Part shown: positions 1 to 7,381 of the stretch, in pieces
How positions within the stretch are numbered: the first letter of the stretch is position 1
Layout of the letters: every line of letters starts with the position of its first letter
Assembly: GCA_030740135.1 (NCBI GenBank)
Contig: JASLXW010000078.1
Span: 1-11,526 of the forward strand
Source of the DNA: Nitrospinota bacterium
Lineage (GTDB): Bacteria; UBA8248; JACPRG01
DNA: 11,526 nucleotides
Direction of reading: 5' to 3'
The notes under the pieces: model-generated
What the model saw: the letters and a program-made list of their open reading frames with translations, nothing else
The model's database searches: none
What the model was told of the DNA's origin: nothing
Program-made: the position numbers and the translations under genes

Positions 1-501
1 GGCGATGAGTGGAACAAGCTGCTCGCCGTAATGAAGGCCGTCGAGGAGGCGCGGGGCTTCCCGGATTCGGAGAACCGCGAAGCGGCGGCCGAACCGCTCA
101 AGGATGAGGTCCGCAAGCGGCTACTGGACCTGGCCATCGCGCACTGCCGCGAACACCTTCACGACGGGAGGCTCGCGAAAGCGTTGGAAAGACTCACGGA
201 CCTCCGATCGGAGATAGGCAAGCGGACCTTGAAAAACGTTTCACTCGCCAAGCGCTGGTTCGAGGGGGCGACCGGTCTGCCCGGAAACGGCGCCGGCTCG
301 CGGGAGGCGGCGGGCCGGGACTTTCAGCGAATTGTCGGAAAGGCCCGCGGGGAATCAGCCGCAAGCGGGGCGCCGGACATCGCCGTCGAAGAGGCCCGCC
401 TGGCCTGCGGCGCCGTCCGGTCGATGATCGCGAGCGTCTGCGGCGCGGCGGGCCGGAAGGTCCCCCAATGGGTCAGGGAGATCCACGACCGGCTGCCTTG
501 A
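1..501 (+). CDS. Hypothetical protein, 5'-truncated by the window edge
   Basis: The frame is open from the first base to a TGA at 499-501. The ATG at 31 is only the first methionine inside the window, so the true start probably lies to the left. The visible 166 residues are charged and rich in Ala, Arg, Glu and Leu. They read as mostly alpha-helical, with a Gly/Ala-rich stretch in the middle (around G-N-G-A-G-S) that looks like a linker. I see no signal peptide, membrane segment, cysteine cluster or catalytic motif, and I do not recognise the family. It is followed by more than 400 bases without a convincing gene, so it is probably the last gene of a unit to the left. GC-rich codon use like that of the cluster to the right supports real coding. 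The overlapping minus-strand frames look like shadows. Confidence 0.55.
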   Translation, partial: GDEWNKLLAVMKAVEEARGFPDSENREAAAEPLKDEVRKRLLDLAIAHCREHLHDGRLAKALERLTDLRSEIGKRTLKNVSLAKRWFEGATGLPGNGAGSREAAGRDFQRIVGKARGESAASGAPDIAVEEARLACGAVRSMIASVCGAAGRKVPQWVREIHDRLP

Positions 502-930
502 GCGGCCCGTCGAGGAATATCTCCAGACAGGAATGACAACGGCGATTCGAGGGGATCGCCATCCCCCCATCCGGACGCAAATGGCAACCTTTCGGGCTTC
601 GGCGCTTGCGGCCGCGGCGCAACACGGTTTTCCAATGGCGGATACCGCTCAGGTCAGGCTTTCCGGCGCCCGAACTCCCGTTGACAGGTCCGGTAGAGAG
701 GGGTCTAATCGGGCAAAAGAGCAGCGAGTGGCCGGTACGGGTCTGTCCGGATTTGAAATGGGAAATTCCGGTTCATAACATGATACGCCGCTCCAGGGAC
801 CTGAACGCTCCGTGGCCGGGGCAGGGAGCGTAAGATATCAGGGAAAAAGGATTGATGAACGGAAGACTTGACCCCCCTTTGCCCCTGTGAATCGGCCGAC
901 GGGTGCGGCCCTTAACTGCCAAGGGGGTTG
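502..930. other. Intergenic region without a convincing gene
   Basis: About 430 bases separate the left-edge gene from the cyclase pseudogene. Two overlapping short plus-strand frames (533-778 and 606-833) have no ribosome binding site, no recognisable motif and unconvincing composition, so I do not call them. A weak 6-bp stem (GGCGAT 541-546 with ATCGCC 555-560) is not followed by a T run, so it does not make a terminator. No promoter with both boxes in good register was found before the pseudogene. The AGGGGG at 922-927 serves as its likely Shine-Dalgarno sequence. Confidence 0.5.
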
Positions 931-3246
931 ATGATGCAGTGCCCTTCCTGTCACCACGAAAACCGAGAACAAGCGCTTTTCTGTGAGCAATGCGGCGCTC
1001 GGCTCGAGAGGTCGTGCTCCCAATGCGGCAATGCCATCCGGCCGGGGGGCGAACTTTTGTGACCGCTGCGGGGGCTCGATCGATTCTTCCGCCCTCGATG
1101 TCTCCGAAGCCTCAACGCTGCGGGAAAGAGCAGAGGCCTTCGCCGGCAGGATCTCCAACTACACCCCCAAACACCTCGTCGAAGAGGTGCTGACCACGCG
1201 CGGCGCCATCGAGGGCGAGCGCAAACAGGTGACTGTCCTGTTCGCGGACGCTTGTGGCTTCACGGGGATCTCGGAGGGCCTGGACCCCGAAGTGGTCCAC
1301 CACATCATGGACAGGTGTTTCGAGATCCTGGCGAAGGAGATCCACCGCTTCGAGGGGACGATCAACCAATTCACCGGCGACGGCGCGAGGACGCGCCCCA
1401 GCGCGCCATCCGGGCAGCCCTGACGATTCAAGAGGGATTGCGCGCCTTTTGGGACGAGATCCGAAGCGAGCAGGGCGTGAGCTTTCGGATGCGCATCGGC
1501 ATCAACACGGGCGCCGTGGTGGTGGGCAAAATCGGCGACGACCTGAGGATGGACTACACGGCGATGGGGGACGCCACGAATCTGGCCGACCGCCTGCAAG
1601 GAATCGCCGAGCCGGGCGCGGTGTTGGTGAGCGAACACACCTACCACCTGACGAAGGACTTCTTCGATTTCTCTCCCCTGGGCGCGGTGCAGATGAAAGG
1701 GAGAAGCTCCCCGGTGGTCGTCTACCGGGCGCTCCAGCCCAAAGCCGTGCACTCTCGCTTGGACGCCGCCGCGAGGCGCGGGCTCACGCCTCTTGTGGCC
1801 CGGGATGCCGAGATCGAGAACCTGATGGCCGCATTCGCCAAGGTGAAAGACGGCCACGGCCAGCTCGTTTCGCTGGTCGGCGAGGCGGGCGTCGGCAAAT
1901 CCCGCCTGGCGTATGAGTTCAAAGAGTGCCTCCGCAGTGAGGACATCACCCTCTTCGAGGCCTATTGCCCCTCCTACGGCCAGGCCACCCCCTACCTCCC
2001 CCTGGCGCAGATCATCAAAAAATACTGCTGGATCTGAGGAAGGTGATGACGAAACCAAGGTTCGGCAGAAAATGACCTCCGCCTGAAGCCAATGGGTTTC
2101 GTGGGGTCACCACGAAGAGTTGGACATCACAAAAAGGCTTGAGTATGTCATTGCTTACCTCAGCAACATCATCTCCATCCGGGTGAAGGACGACCTGCTC
2201 CGGGGCGTCAGCCCGGAGGAGCGCCGGCAACACTCCTTCGATGGGCTTAAGGCCATGCTCATTGGCGAGAGCCTGCAGAAGCCCGTCGTGGTCATCCTGG
2301 AAGACATCCACTGGATCGACCACACCTCAGAGCAGTTCCTCCTCTACTTGAGCTCGAGCGCGCCCAAGAACCGGATTATGATTTTGGCCCTCCATCGGCC
2401 GGAATACTGGCCCCCTTGGGGGAAGAGCTCCCACCACCTGCGCATCCCCGTCGACCCGTTCTCTCCCGCGGAGGGCGAGGAGATTCTCCAACGCGCGCTG
2501 GGGGTCCAGGGGGTGGCCCAGGAGGTGAAGGAGCTTGTGCAGAGCAAGTCCGAAGGGAACCCGTTCTTCCTGGAGGAGCTCATCCGGGAGTTGCTGGAGG
2601 CCCGTTGGATTCGCGTTGAAGGGGACGTTTGCCGGTTGGTGGGCCAGGGAGCGAAGGCCCACGTGCCCTCTACCGTGCAGGATGTGATCATGGCCCGCAT
2701 CGACCGACTGGACGATTCTCCGAAGCGGACCCTCCAATGGGCCGCCGTCATCGGCCGCGAATTCGCCTTCGCCATCCTCGAGAGGATTGTCGAGTCGGGC
2801 TACGAGCTGAGCTCGGCGCTCCAGGCCCTCCAGCAGTCGGGGCTGATCACCGAGAAGGACCTCTTCCCGGAGTTGGAATACATGTTCAAGAACGCCCTGA
2901 CCCAGAGCGTGGCCTACAACAGCCTCCTGCTCGGACGACGCCGTGAACTTCATACCCGGGTTGCCGCCGCGCCATCGAAGACCTCAAGCGCGACAACCTG
3001 GAAGAACACCTTGAGTTTCTGGCCTATCACTACAAGAACGGCGACCGGACCGATAAAGCCTTCGAATTCCTGATCCTGGCCGGTGATAAAGCGATGGAGC
3101 TAAGCTCCACGGAAGTGGCCGGAACCTACTTCACTGAGGCCCTCGCGATCGCCCCTGACGCACTCCCCCCGGAGGCCGCTCAAGCCCGGGAGCAAGAACT
3201 GAGAGCGCGGCTTGAGGAGATCGGCGCTTCGTCATCGCAGTCATGA
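931..3246 (+). pseudogene. Broken zinc-ribbon / class III adenylate-guanylate cyclase / AAA-ATPase regulator
   Basis: Read across frames, this encodes about 770 residues. A double zinc ribbon comes first (CPSC...CEQCG...CSQCG...CDRCG, 940-1075). A class III cyclase domain follows, with FADACGFT carrying the first metal Asp, GDG carrying the second, RIGINTG, and NLADR supplying the usual transition-state Asn and Arg. A STAND/AAA-type ATPase comes next, with Walker A GEAGVGKS near 1885-1910 and Walker B VVVILEDIHWID near 2287-2320. A short helical tail ends at TGA 3244-3246. Intact relatives are soluble signalling proteins, often with longer TPR-rich C-termini. Lesions: an extra G in the G6 run at 1044-1049; about 31 nt missing after GDG near 1385; a +1 shift near 2028 giving TGA at 2035; TGA at 2084 and probably further shifts before 2120; a missing base near 2968. 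An AGGGGG precedes the twin ATGs (931, 934). Sequencing error could explain single shifts but hardly all of them. Confidence 0.85.
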
Positions 3247-3358
3247 CGTCACGGATTGATTTTCCTTTCTCATATTTTCACGCTTACAGTCTTCGTCGGC
3301 CGTGCGGCGCCGGCTATCGTTCGTGAGAACAGGCGCCGTCCAACATCCACCCCGAACC

Positions 3359-3380
3359 GTCATTCCCGCGCAGGCGGGAA
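3359..3380 (+). repeat. Palindromic ATTCCC...GGGAAT repeat, copy 1
   Basis: The core ATTCCCGCGCAGGCGGGAAT (3362-3381) is a palindrome with 8-bp arms around GCAG. The 22 bases 3359-3380 recur perfectly in inverted orientation at 3513-3534. The core fits the form known in Neisseria as dRS3 and is seen in many unrelated genomes, where it is often mistranslated as a VIPAQAGIQ-like peptide. Here it lies in a spacer, as such repeats usually do. Whether it acts as a transcript hairpin, a protein-binding site or a mobile unit is unknown. Confidence 0.85.
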
Positions 3381-3512
3381 TCCAGCGTTCTGATCTGCGG
3401 GTCCATCTTCCTGCCCACGTATCATTGAGTTGAGAAGTATACGAGAGGGAGAAAGGCCGGCGGCGTAGCCGGGGGTCGGGTTCATTGGGACCGAATCTGA
3501 AGCACTTCCGGG

Positions 3513-3534
3513 TTCCCGCCTGCGCGGGAATGAC
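3513..3534 (-). repeat. Palindromic ATTCCC...GGGAAT repeat, copy 2, inverted
   Basis: This is the exact reverse complement of 3359-3380. The last base of the palindrome differs (GGGAAC rather than GGGAAT on the minus strand), so the arms are 7 bp here. The two copies enclose 132 bases and could form a long stem of 22 bp in RNA or extruded DNA. Outside the 22 bases the flanks keep only scattered matches, so the perfect identity is confined to the repeat itself. Confidence 0.85.
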
Positions 3535-3670
3535 AATCGGGGGGTGCGGAATGGCGGCGGGCTACCAAGGTTCATGGGATCGCTCGTCAAGGCATGAATC
3601 ACGATTGATCCTCCGGGGCTTCGTTTCTTCAAGGGCTGAAAACCGGGGACAACTGAACTGAGCCCTCCCT

Positions 3671-3700
3671 TTGACATTCCGATCCGCGTCTGAGTAGAAT
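3671..3700 (+). promoter_or_regulatory. Sigma-70-type promoter of the metabolic cluster
   Basis: The -35 box TTGACA (3671-3676) matches consensus at 6 of 6 positions. It is followed by an 18-base spacer and the -10 box TAGAAT (3695-3700), which matches 5 of 6. Transcription would start near 3706-3708, leaving a leader of about 180 nt before the ATG at 3891. It is the best promoter match I found in the window, it lies outside coding sequence, and it points at the first gene of the co-oriented cluster. Confidence 0.65.
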
Positions 3701-3841
3701 GCCCCTTACATTCAGCAGTGAAGAACACGCGCGTGGATTTTCGCACCGCTTCTGATCAATTTCCAAATCAGGTCGGCTCCCGGGATTCACTGGTTGATAC
3801 AGAGTTACGGCCCGCCTTTGGAACATGTAAAACACCCATGC

Positions 3842-3857
3842 GCGGCCGTCCGGCCGC
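3842..3857 (+). promoter_or_regulatory. GC hairpin in the leader before the threonine-synthase-like gene
   Basis: GCGGCC (3842-3847) pairs with GGCCGC (3852-3857) around the loop GTCC, giving a strong 6-bp GC stem ending 33 bases before the start codon. No T run follows, so it is not a terminator. It also lies inside an 18-codon frame (ATG 3838, TGA 3892-3894) that overlaps the start codon. The stem could modulate translation initiation, but this rests on base pairing alone. Confidence 0.3.
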
Positions 3858-3890
3858 CCTGGAAATGTGCCCGCCCCTGAGCAAGGCCGA

Positions 3891-5132
3891 ATGAAGAAAA
3901 TCGACCACTTGGCCTGCGTGTCATGCGGCAGGAAATACGACGTTGAAGAAATCCTGTACGTCTGTCCGGACTGCGGTCTGGACAAGGGAACGCTGGATGT
4001 CGTTTACGACTATGATGGAATCCGCTCCCGGTTCAGCCGCGACGATCTGAAGGCCGCCGGCGAGTTCTCCCATTGGCGATACTGGGAAATCCTCCCGGTG
4101 ACGCGGCGGGAGTTCGTCCCGCCCCTGCGGATCGGCTGGACGCCGCTCTACCGGGCGGACCGCTTGGAGCGGCAGCTTGGATTGAACCATCTCTGGCTCA
4201 AGGACGACACATGCAACCCTTCGGCCTCGCTCAAGGACCGGGCGAGCGTCATGGCGGCCGTCCGGGCGCGGGAGCTCGGCCGGGACGTCGTGGCCGGGGC
4301 CTCGACGGGAAACGCGGCGACGTCCATGTCGTGCGTTTCAGCCTATATGGGGATCAAACCCTACATCTTCGTCCCCGAAAGGGCCCCCAAGGCCAAGGTC
4401 GCCCAGTTGCTCGTGTACGGCGCCACGGTCATCATGGTCCGGGGGAGCTACGACCAGTGCTTCGGGCTCTGCTGGGAGGCCGGCGAGCGCTGGGGCTGGT
4501 ACAGCCGGAACACGGCCATTAACCCCTTCCTGAGCGAAGGGAAGAAGACGGCGGCGCTGGAGATCTGCGAGCAGCTCGACTGGCGGGCGCCGGACAAGGT
4601 GTTCTGCGCGGTGGGCGACGGCTGCATCTTCGGCGGTTTGCATAAAGGGTTCCTGGACTTCCACCGCCTGGGGTTCATCGACAAGGCCCCCCAGCTCATC
4701 GGCGTCCAGGCGGAAGGATCGGGCGTGCTCCTCGAGGCCTTCGAGAAGGGGTGGGAGGAGATTCGGCCGAAGGAGGCCGATACGATCGCCGACAGCATCT
4801 GCGTGGGCCACCCCCGGGACTGGGTCAAGGCCCTTCGGGCCGCGCGCACGACCGGCGGACGCTACATCGGCGTCTCGGACGAGGAGATCCTCGCGGCCCA
4901 GCGGCGGATGGCCCGGGCGACGGGGGTCTTCGGCGAGCCGGCCGGCGTGACCGCCCTGGCGGGGGTGATCAAGATGAAGGAGGCGGACGCGCTCGACCCG
5001 GACGAGCGGGTCGTGGCCCTGGTGACCGGACACGGGCTGAAGGACGTCGATTCGGCCATGAAGGCGGTCGAGACCTCCCCCATTCTGGTCGAGCCCGACA
5101 TCGAGGACATCGCCGCGAAACTGGAGATGTGA
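3891..5132 (+). CDS. Threonine-synthase-like PLP enzyme with N-terminal zinc ribbon
   Basis: This 413-residue cytoplasmic enzyme belongs to fold-type II PLP enzymes. Threonine synthase (EC 4.2.3.1) converts O-phosphohomoserine to threonine. Cys9, Cys12, Cys25 and Cys28 (CVSC, CPDC) form a zinc ribbon seen in one branch of the family. The PLP lysine is Lys115 in SASLKDRAS. STGNAATS (138-145) is the substrate/cofactor Asn loop, VGDGCIFGG (241-249) the glycine-rich phosphate loop, and GVFGEPAGVTALAG and VTGHGLKD near the C-terminus are family hallmarks. I chose ATG 3891 because the zinc ribbon then begins at residue 9. An in-frame GTG at 3867 would add eight residues. The Shine-Dalgarno sequence is weak (AAGG, 3883-3886). 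It is the first gene after the promoter at 3671. Because its neighbours are not threonine genes, a different amino acid substrate is possible. Confidence 0.85.
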   Translation: MKKIDHLACVSCGRKYDVEEILYVCPDCGLDKGTLDVVYDYDGIRSRFSRDDLKAAGEFSHWRYWEILPVTRREFVPPLRIGWTPLYRADRLERQLGLNHLWLKDDTCNPSASLKDRASVMAAVRARELGRDVVAGASTGNAATSMSCVSAYMGIKPYIFVPERAPKAKVAQLLVYGATVIMVRGSYDQCFGLCWEAGERWGWYSRNTAINPFLSEGKKTAALEICEQLDWRAPDKVFCAVGDGCIFGGLHKGFLDFHRLGFIDKAPQLIGVQAEGSGVLLEAFEKGWEEIRPKEADTIADSICVGHPRDWVKALRAARTTGGRYIGVSDEEILAAQRRMARATGVFGEPAGVTALAGVIKMKEADALDPDERVVALVTGHGLKDVDSAMKAVETSPILVEPDIEDIAAKLEM

Positions 5133-5145
5133 GTGGAATCATTCA

Positions 5146-5193
5146 ACCGTCCATTGATCGAACGGTCCACCGACTGAACAGTCCATCGACTGG
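5146..5193 (+). repeat. Three tandem 16-bp imperfect repeats in the spacer
   Basis: Units at 5146-5161, 5162-5177 and 5178-5193 share the pattern AC-n-GTCCA-nn-GA-nn-G. Units 2 and 3 are the most alike (ACGGTCCACCGACTGA and ACAGTCCATCGACTGG). The array fills most of the 76-base spacer between the two PLP genes, and its last two bases are the first two of the GGAGGAG ribosome binding site (5192-5198). It may be a slippage product or a small array of protein-binding sites. Confidence 0.6.
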
Positions 5194-5208
5194 AGGAGTG
5201 AAAAGAGG

Positions 5209-6261
5209 ATGATCGAGCGAAACCCCTGGGATTCCCGCAAGCGGGCGTGCGACTCCATGTTCGACGCCATCGGGAACACCCCCCTCGTCCGGCTGAACAA
5301 GATCCCCGCCGAGGTGAACGCGGACATCTATTGCAAAATCGAGTGGTTCAGTCCGACCGGCAGCCTGAAGGACCGCATCTACTACAACATGATCACCGAG
5401 GCCGTCTCGCGCGGCGACCTGAAGCCCGGGATGACCATCCTGGAGTGCTCGACCGGAAACGCCGGCACGGCTTGCGCCTGGGTGGCCACGCTGCTGGGCT
5501 ACGATTGCATCATCACCATGCCCGTCGGCATGAGCGACGAGCGCAAGAAGCTGATGCGGGCCTACGGGGCCGAGCTCGTCTTCACGCCGGGCGGGGAGAG
5601 CGACGTGGACCTGGCCCTGGAGAAGGCCTTCGAGATCAAGGCGGAAGACCCGGACCGGTACTGGATCCCCAACCAGTTCGACAACAACGACAACGTCATG
5701 GCGCACTACATCACGACCGGGCCGGAGATCTGGGAGCAGACCGAAGGAAAGATCGAGGCCCTGGTCGGAACACAGGGCAGCGGAGGCGGCATCACCGGCA
5801 TCGCCAAGCACCTCCGGGAACAGAATTCAAGCGTTCAGCTCTGGGCCGTCGAGCCCGAAGAATGCCCGATGCTCTCCGCAAGGAAATGGGGCTCCCACGG
5901 CATCGAGGGCATCGGCGACGGCCTCGTCCCCCGGAACCTGCACCTCGAGCACGTGACGGGGATCGTCACAACCCACACCGACGAAGCGGTCGAAATGGCC
6001 AGGCGGCTGGCCCGCGAGGAGGGGATCTTCTGCGGCATCTCCTCCGGAAGCAACGTGGCGGCGGCCCTGAAACTCGCGCGCAAGCACCCCGAGCTCGGCT
6101 ACATCGTCTGCATGACGAACGACACCGGCCAGCGGTATTTCTCGACGGCCTTGTGCGGCGAGGAGAAGGAGGTCGAGATCCCGGATAGAGACCACCCCCT
6201 GGACGATTACACGGTCGAACAACTCGACAAGTTCCAGGCCGGCTGGGAGGTCATCACGTAA
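5209..6261 (+). CDS. Cysteine synthase / cystathionine beta-synthase-like PLP enzyme
   Basis: This 350-residue cytoplasmic fold-type II PLP enzyme lacks a CBS regulatory domain. GNTPLVRL (22-29) opens the fold, and Lys54 in PTGSLKDR is the Schiff-base lysine. STGNAG (81-86) occupies the Asn-loop position where O-acetylserine sulfhydrylases usually have TSGNTG. GTQGSGGGITG (187-197) replaces the usual GTGGT phosphate loop, GIEGIGDGLVP follows, and GISSGSN (276-282) contacts the PLP ring nitrogen. The family performs beta-replacement or elimination on activated serine or cysteine derivatives. The altered loops argue against assuming plain CysK. GGAGGAG (5192-5198) lies 10 bases before the ATG, a good Shine-Dalgarno signal. 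It follows the threonine-synthase-like gene by 76 bases and probably shares its transcript. Confidence 0.85.
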   Translation: MIERNPWDSRKRACDSMFDAIGNTPLVRLNKIPAEVNADIYCKIEWFSPTGSLKDRIYYNMITEAVSRGDLKPGMTILECSTGNAGTACAWVATLLGYDCIITMPVGMSDERKKLMRAYGAELVFTPGGESDVDLALEKAFEIKAEDPDRYWIPNQFDNNDNVMAHYITTGPEIWEQTEGKIEALVGTQGSGGGITGIAKHLREQNSSVQLWAVEPEECPMLSARKWGSHGIEGIGDGLVPRNLHLEHVTGIVTTHTDEAVEMARRLAREEGIFCGISSGSNVAAALKLARKHPELGYIVCMTNDTGQRYFSTALCGEEKEVEIPDRDHPLDDYTVEQLDKFQAGWEVIT

Positions 6262-6469
6262 CCCGCCTCCGGGAAACGCACGGAAGCGAAACATGCTATC
6301 CTAAAGGCAAAAATCAACCGGACGTCGGCTCCCGGGTCGGATGCGCAAGCCTGCCGGCTCTCCCCCCGCGAAGCGGACGCGGACGTCCCATAAGGATTGA
6401 ACCGCCCCCCTCTCCGCCATCGTCGCGAGAAACGGGGCCTAATCTTTCCGAAGTCGAGCGAGCGTAAGC

Positions 6470-7363
6470 ATGAAAACGATGCAGCCCGATGTCATTGATC
6501 TGGAAGACGCGATCGATATCCACTTCCATCCTCACCCGGACCTGATCCCCCGGGCCACGGACGACCGCGGCGTCGTCCAGCGGGCCGAAGAATGCCGGAT
6601 GCGGGCCGTCGTCCTGAAGGGCCACTTCGAGTCCACTGTCGGCCGCGCCTACAACGTGGGCCAGCGCTTCGAATCCATCGACGTGTACGGCGGGTTGGTC
6701 CTCAACCGGCACACCGGCGGCATGAACCCCGCGGCGGCGGAGGTCTCCGTCCGGCTGGGCGCCAAGATCATCTGGATGCCCACCGTGGACGCCGACTTCC
6801 ACGCGCGGACGTACGGTTTCACGGGCGGTTACAACACCCAAAAGAGCGATTCCCGCCCCGTCGAGCCCATCTCGATCGTCCGGGAGGACGGCAGGCTGAC
6901 ACAGGAGTGTCAGGACGTCCTGGACGTTCTCGCCCAGGACAACAGCGCCGCCCTGGCGACCGGGCACTTCAGCGCGGAGCACGTGGACGTCCTCGTCCGG
7001 GCGGCCGTGGAGCGCGGGGTCAAGCGGATCATCCTCCAGCACGTCTATTTCAAGATCCCGGCGATGACGCACGACCGGGTGAAATCCCTGACGGCCCTGG
7101 ACGGCGTGTTCGCAGAGCTCGAGTACTGCGGGATCTCGCCCTTCTGGGCGCAACCGGGCCAGACGCTGGACTTGATGCGCGAAGGGATCGCGGAGATCGG
7201 CGCGGACCACTTCATCCTGATCTCCGACGGCGGCCAGCGCCACAACCCCCTGCCCGCCGACGGCTTGCGTATCCTCGCCCAATCGTTCTATGAGAAAGGG
7301 GTCACCCGGGAAGAGCTGCGCACGATGATGTGCGTCAATCCCGCGAAGATCCTGGACCTCTGA
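6470..7363 (+). CDS. DUF6282 family protein, putative metal-dependent hydrolase
   Basis: This 297-residue protein looks like an amidohydrolase-type TIM barrel. Near the N-terminus is a His-rich strand, DIHFHPHPD (His18, His20, His22). Next come VVLKGHF with Lys50, ATGHFS with His166, LQHVYF with His191 and LISDGGQRHNP with Asp253. The order HxH, Lys, His, His, Asp is that of amidohydrolase metal sites, so one or two divalent metals are likely. I recognise the family as DUF6282; its substrate is not known to me. No signal peptide is visible. The Shine-Dalgarno signal is poor, and an alternative in-frame ATG lies at 6479, so the start could shift by three codons. It sits 208 bases after the CBS-like gene, a spacer with no clear promoter or terminator, and 18 bases before the first DUF1445 gene, with which it is probably co-translated. 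Confidence 0.75.
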   Translation: MKTMQPDVIDLEDAIDIHFHPHPDLIPRATDDRGVVQRAEECRMRAVVLKGHFESTVGRAYNVGQRFESIDVYGGLVLNRHTGGMNPAAAEVSVRLGAKIIWMPTVDADFHARTYGFTGGYNTQKSDSRPVEPISIVREDGRLTQECQDVLDVLAQDNSAALATGHFSAEHVDVLVRAAVERGVKRIILQHVYFKIPAMTHDRVKSLTALDGVFAELEYCGISPFWAQPGQTLDLMREGIAEIGADHFILISDGGQRHNPLPADGLRILAQSFYEKGVTREELRTMMCVNPAKILDL

Positions 7364-7381
7364 CCCGAGGAGGGAAGTCTC

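Larger units (their letters stand above)
3247..3670. other. Non-coding spacer carrying an inverted repeat pair
   Basis: No gene is supported between the pseudogene stop and the promoter at 3671. The left part (about 3256-3290) is a locally AT-rich stretch. The middle holds two inverted copies of a palindromic repeat, listed separately. The minus-strand frames here translate the repeat into the familiar artefactual peptide type (FPRRREP, GFPPARE) and lack any other protein signature. No clear T-tailed terminator hairpin for the pseudogene was found. Confidence 0.5.

Noticed and set aside
530..539. GGAATGACAA, resembling the edge of the palindromic repeat at 3359/3513
   Set aside because: Only ten bases match and the palindromic core is missing, so a degenerate third copy cannot be supported.
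533..833. Two overlapping short plus-strand frames in the left intergenic region
   Set aside because: No ribosome binding site, no recognisable motif, and they overlap each other in different frames.
868..896. TTGACC (868-873) as a -35 box for the cyclase gene
   Set aside because: No acceptable -10 hexamer lies 16-18 bases downstream.
2120..3073. Separate intact ATPase gene starting at TTG 2120
   Set aside because: The frame begins in mid-domain, carries Walker B without Walker A, and both ends continue the domain order of the cyclase gene in other frames. It is a fragment of the pseudogene.
3360..3746. Minus-strand frame over the repeat region as a gene
   Set aside because: Its sequence is the known artefactual translation of the repeat (FPRRREP-type), with no ribosome site or homology signal. 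It also overlaps the promoter.
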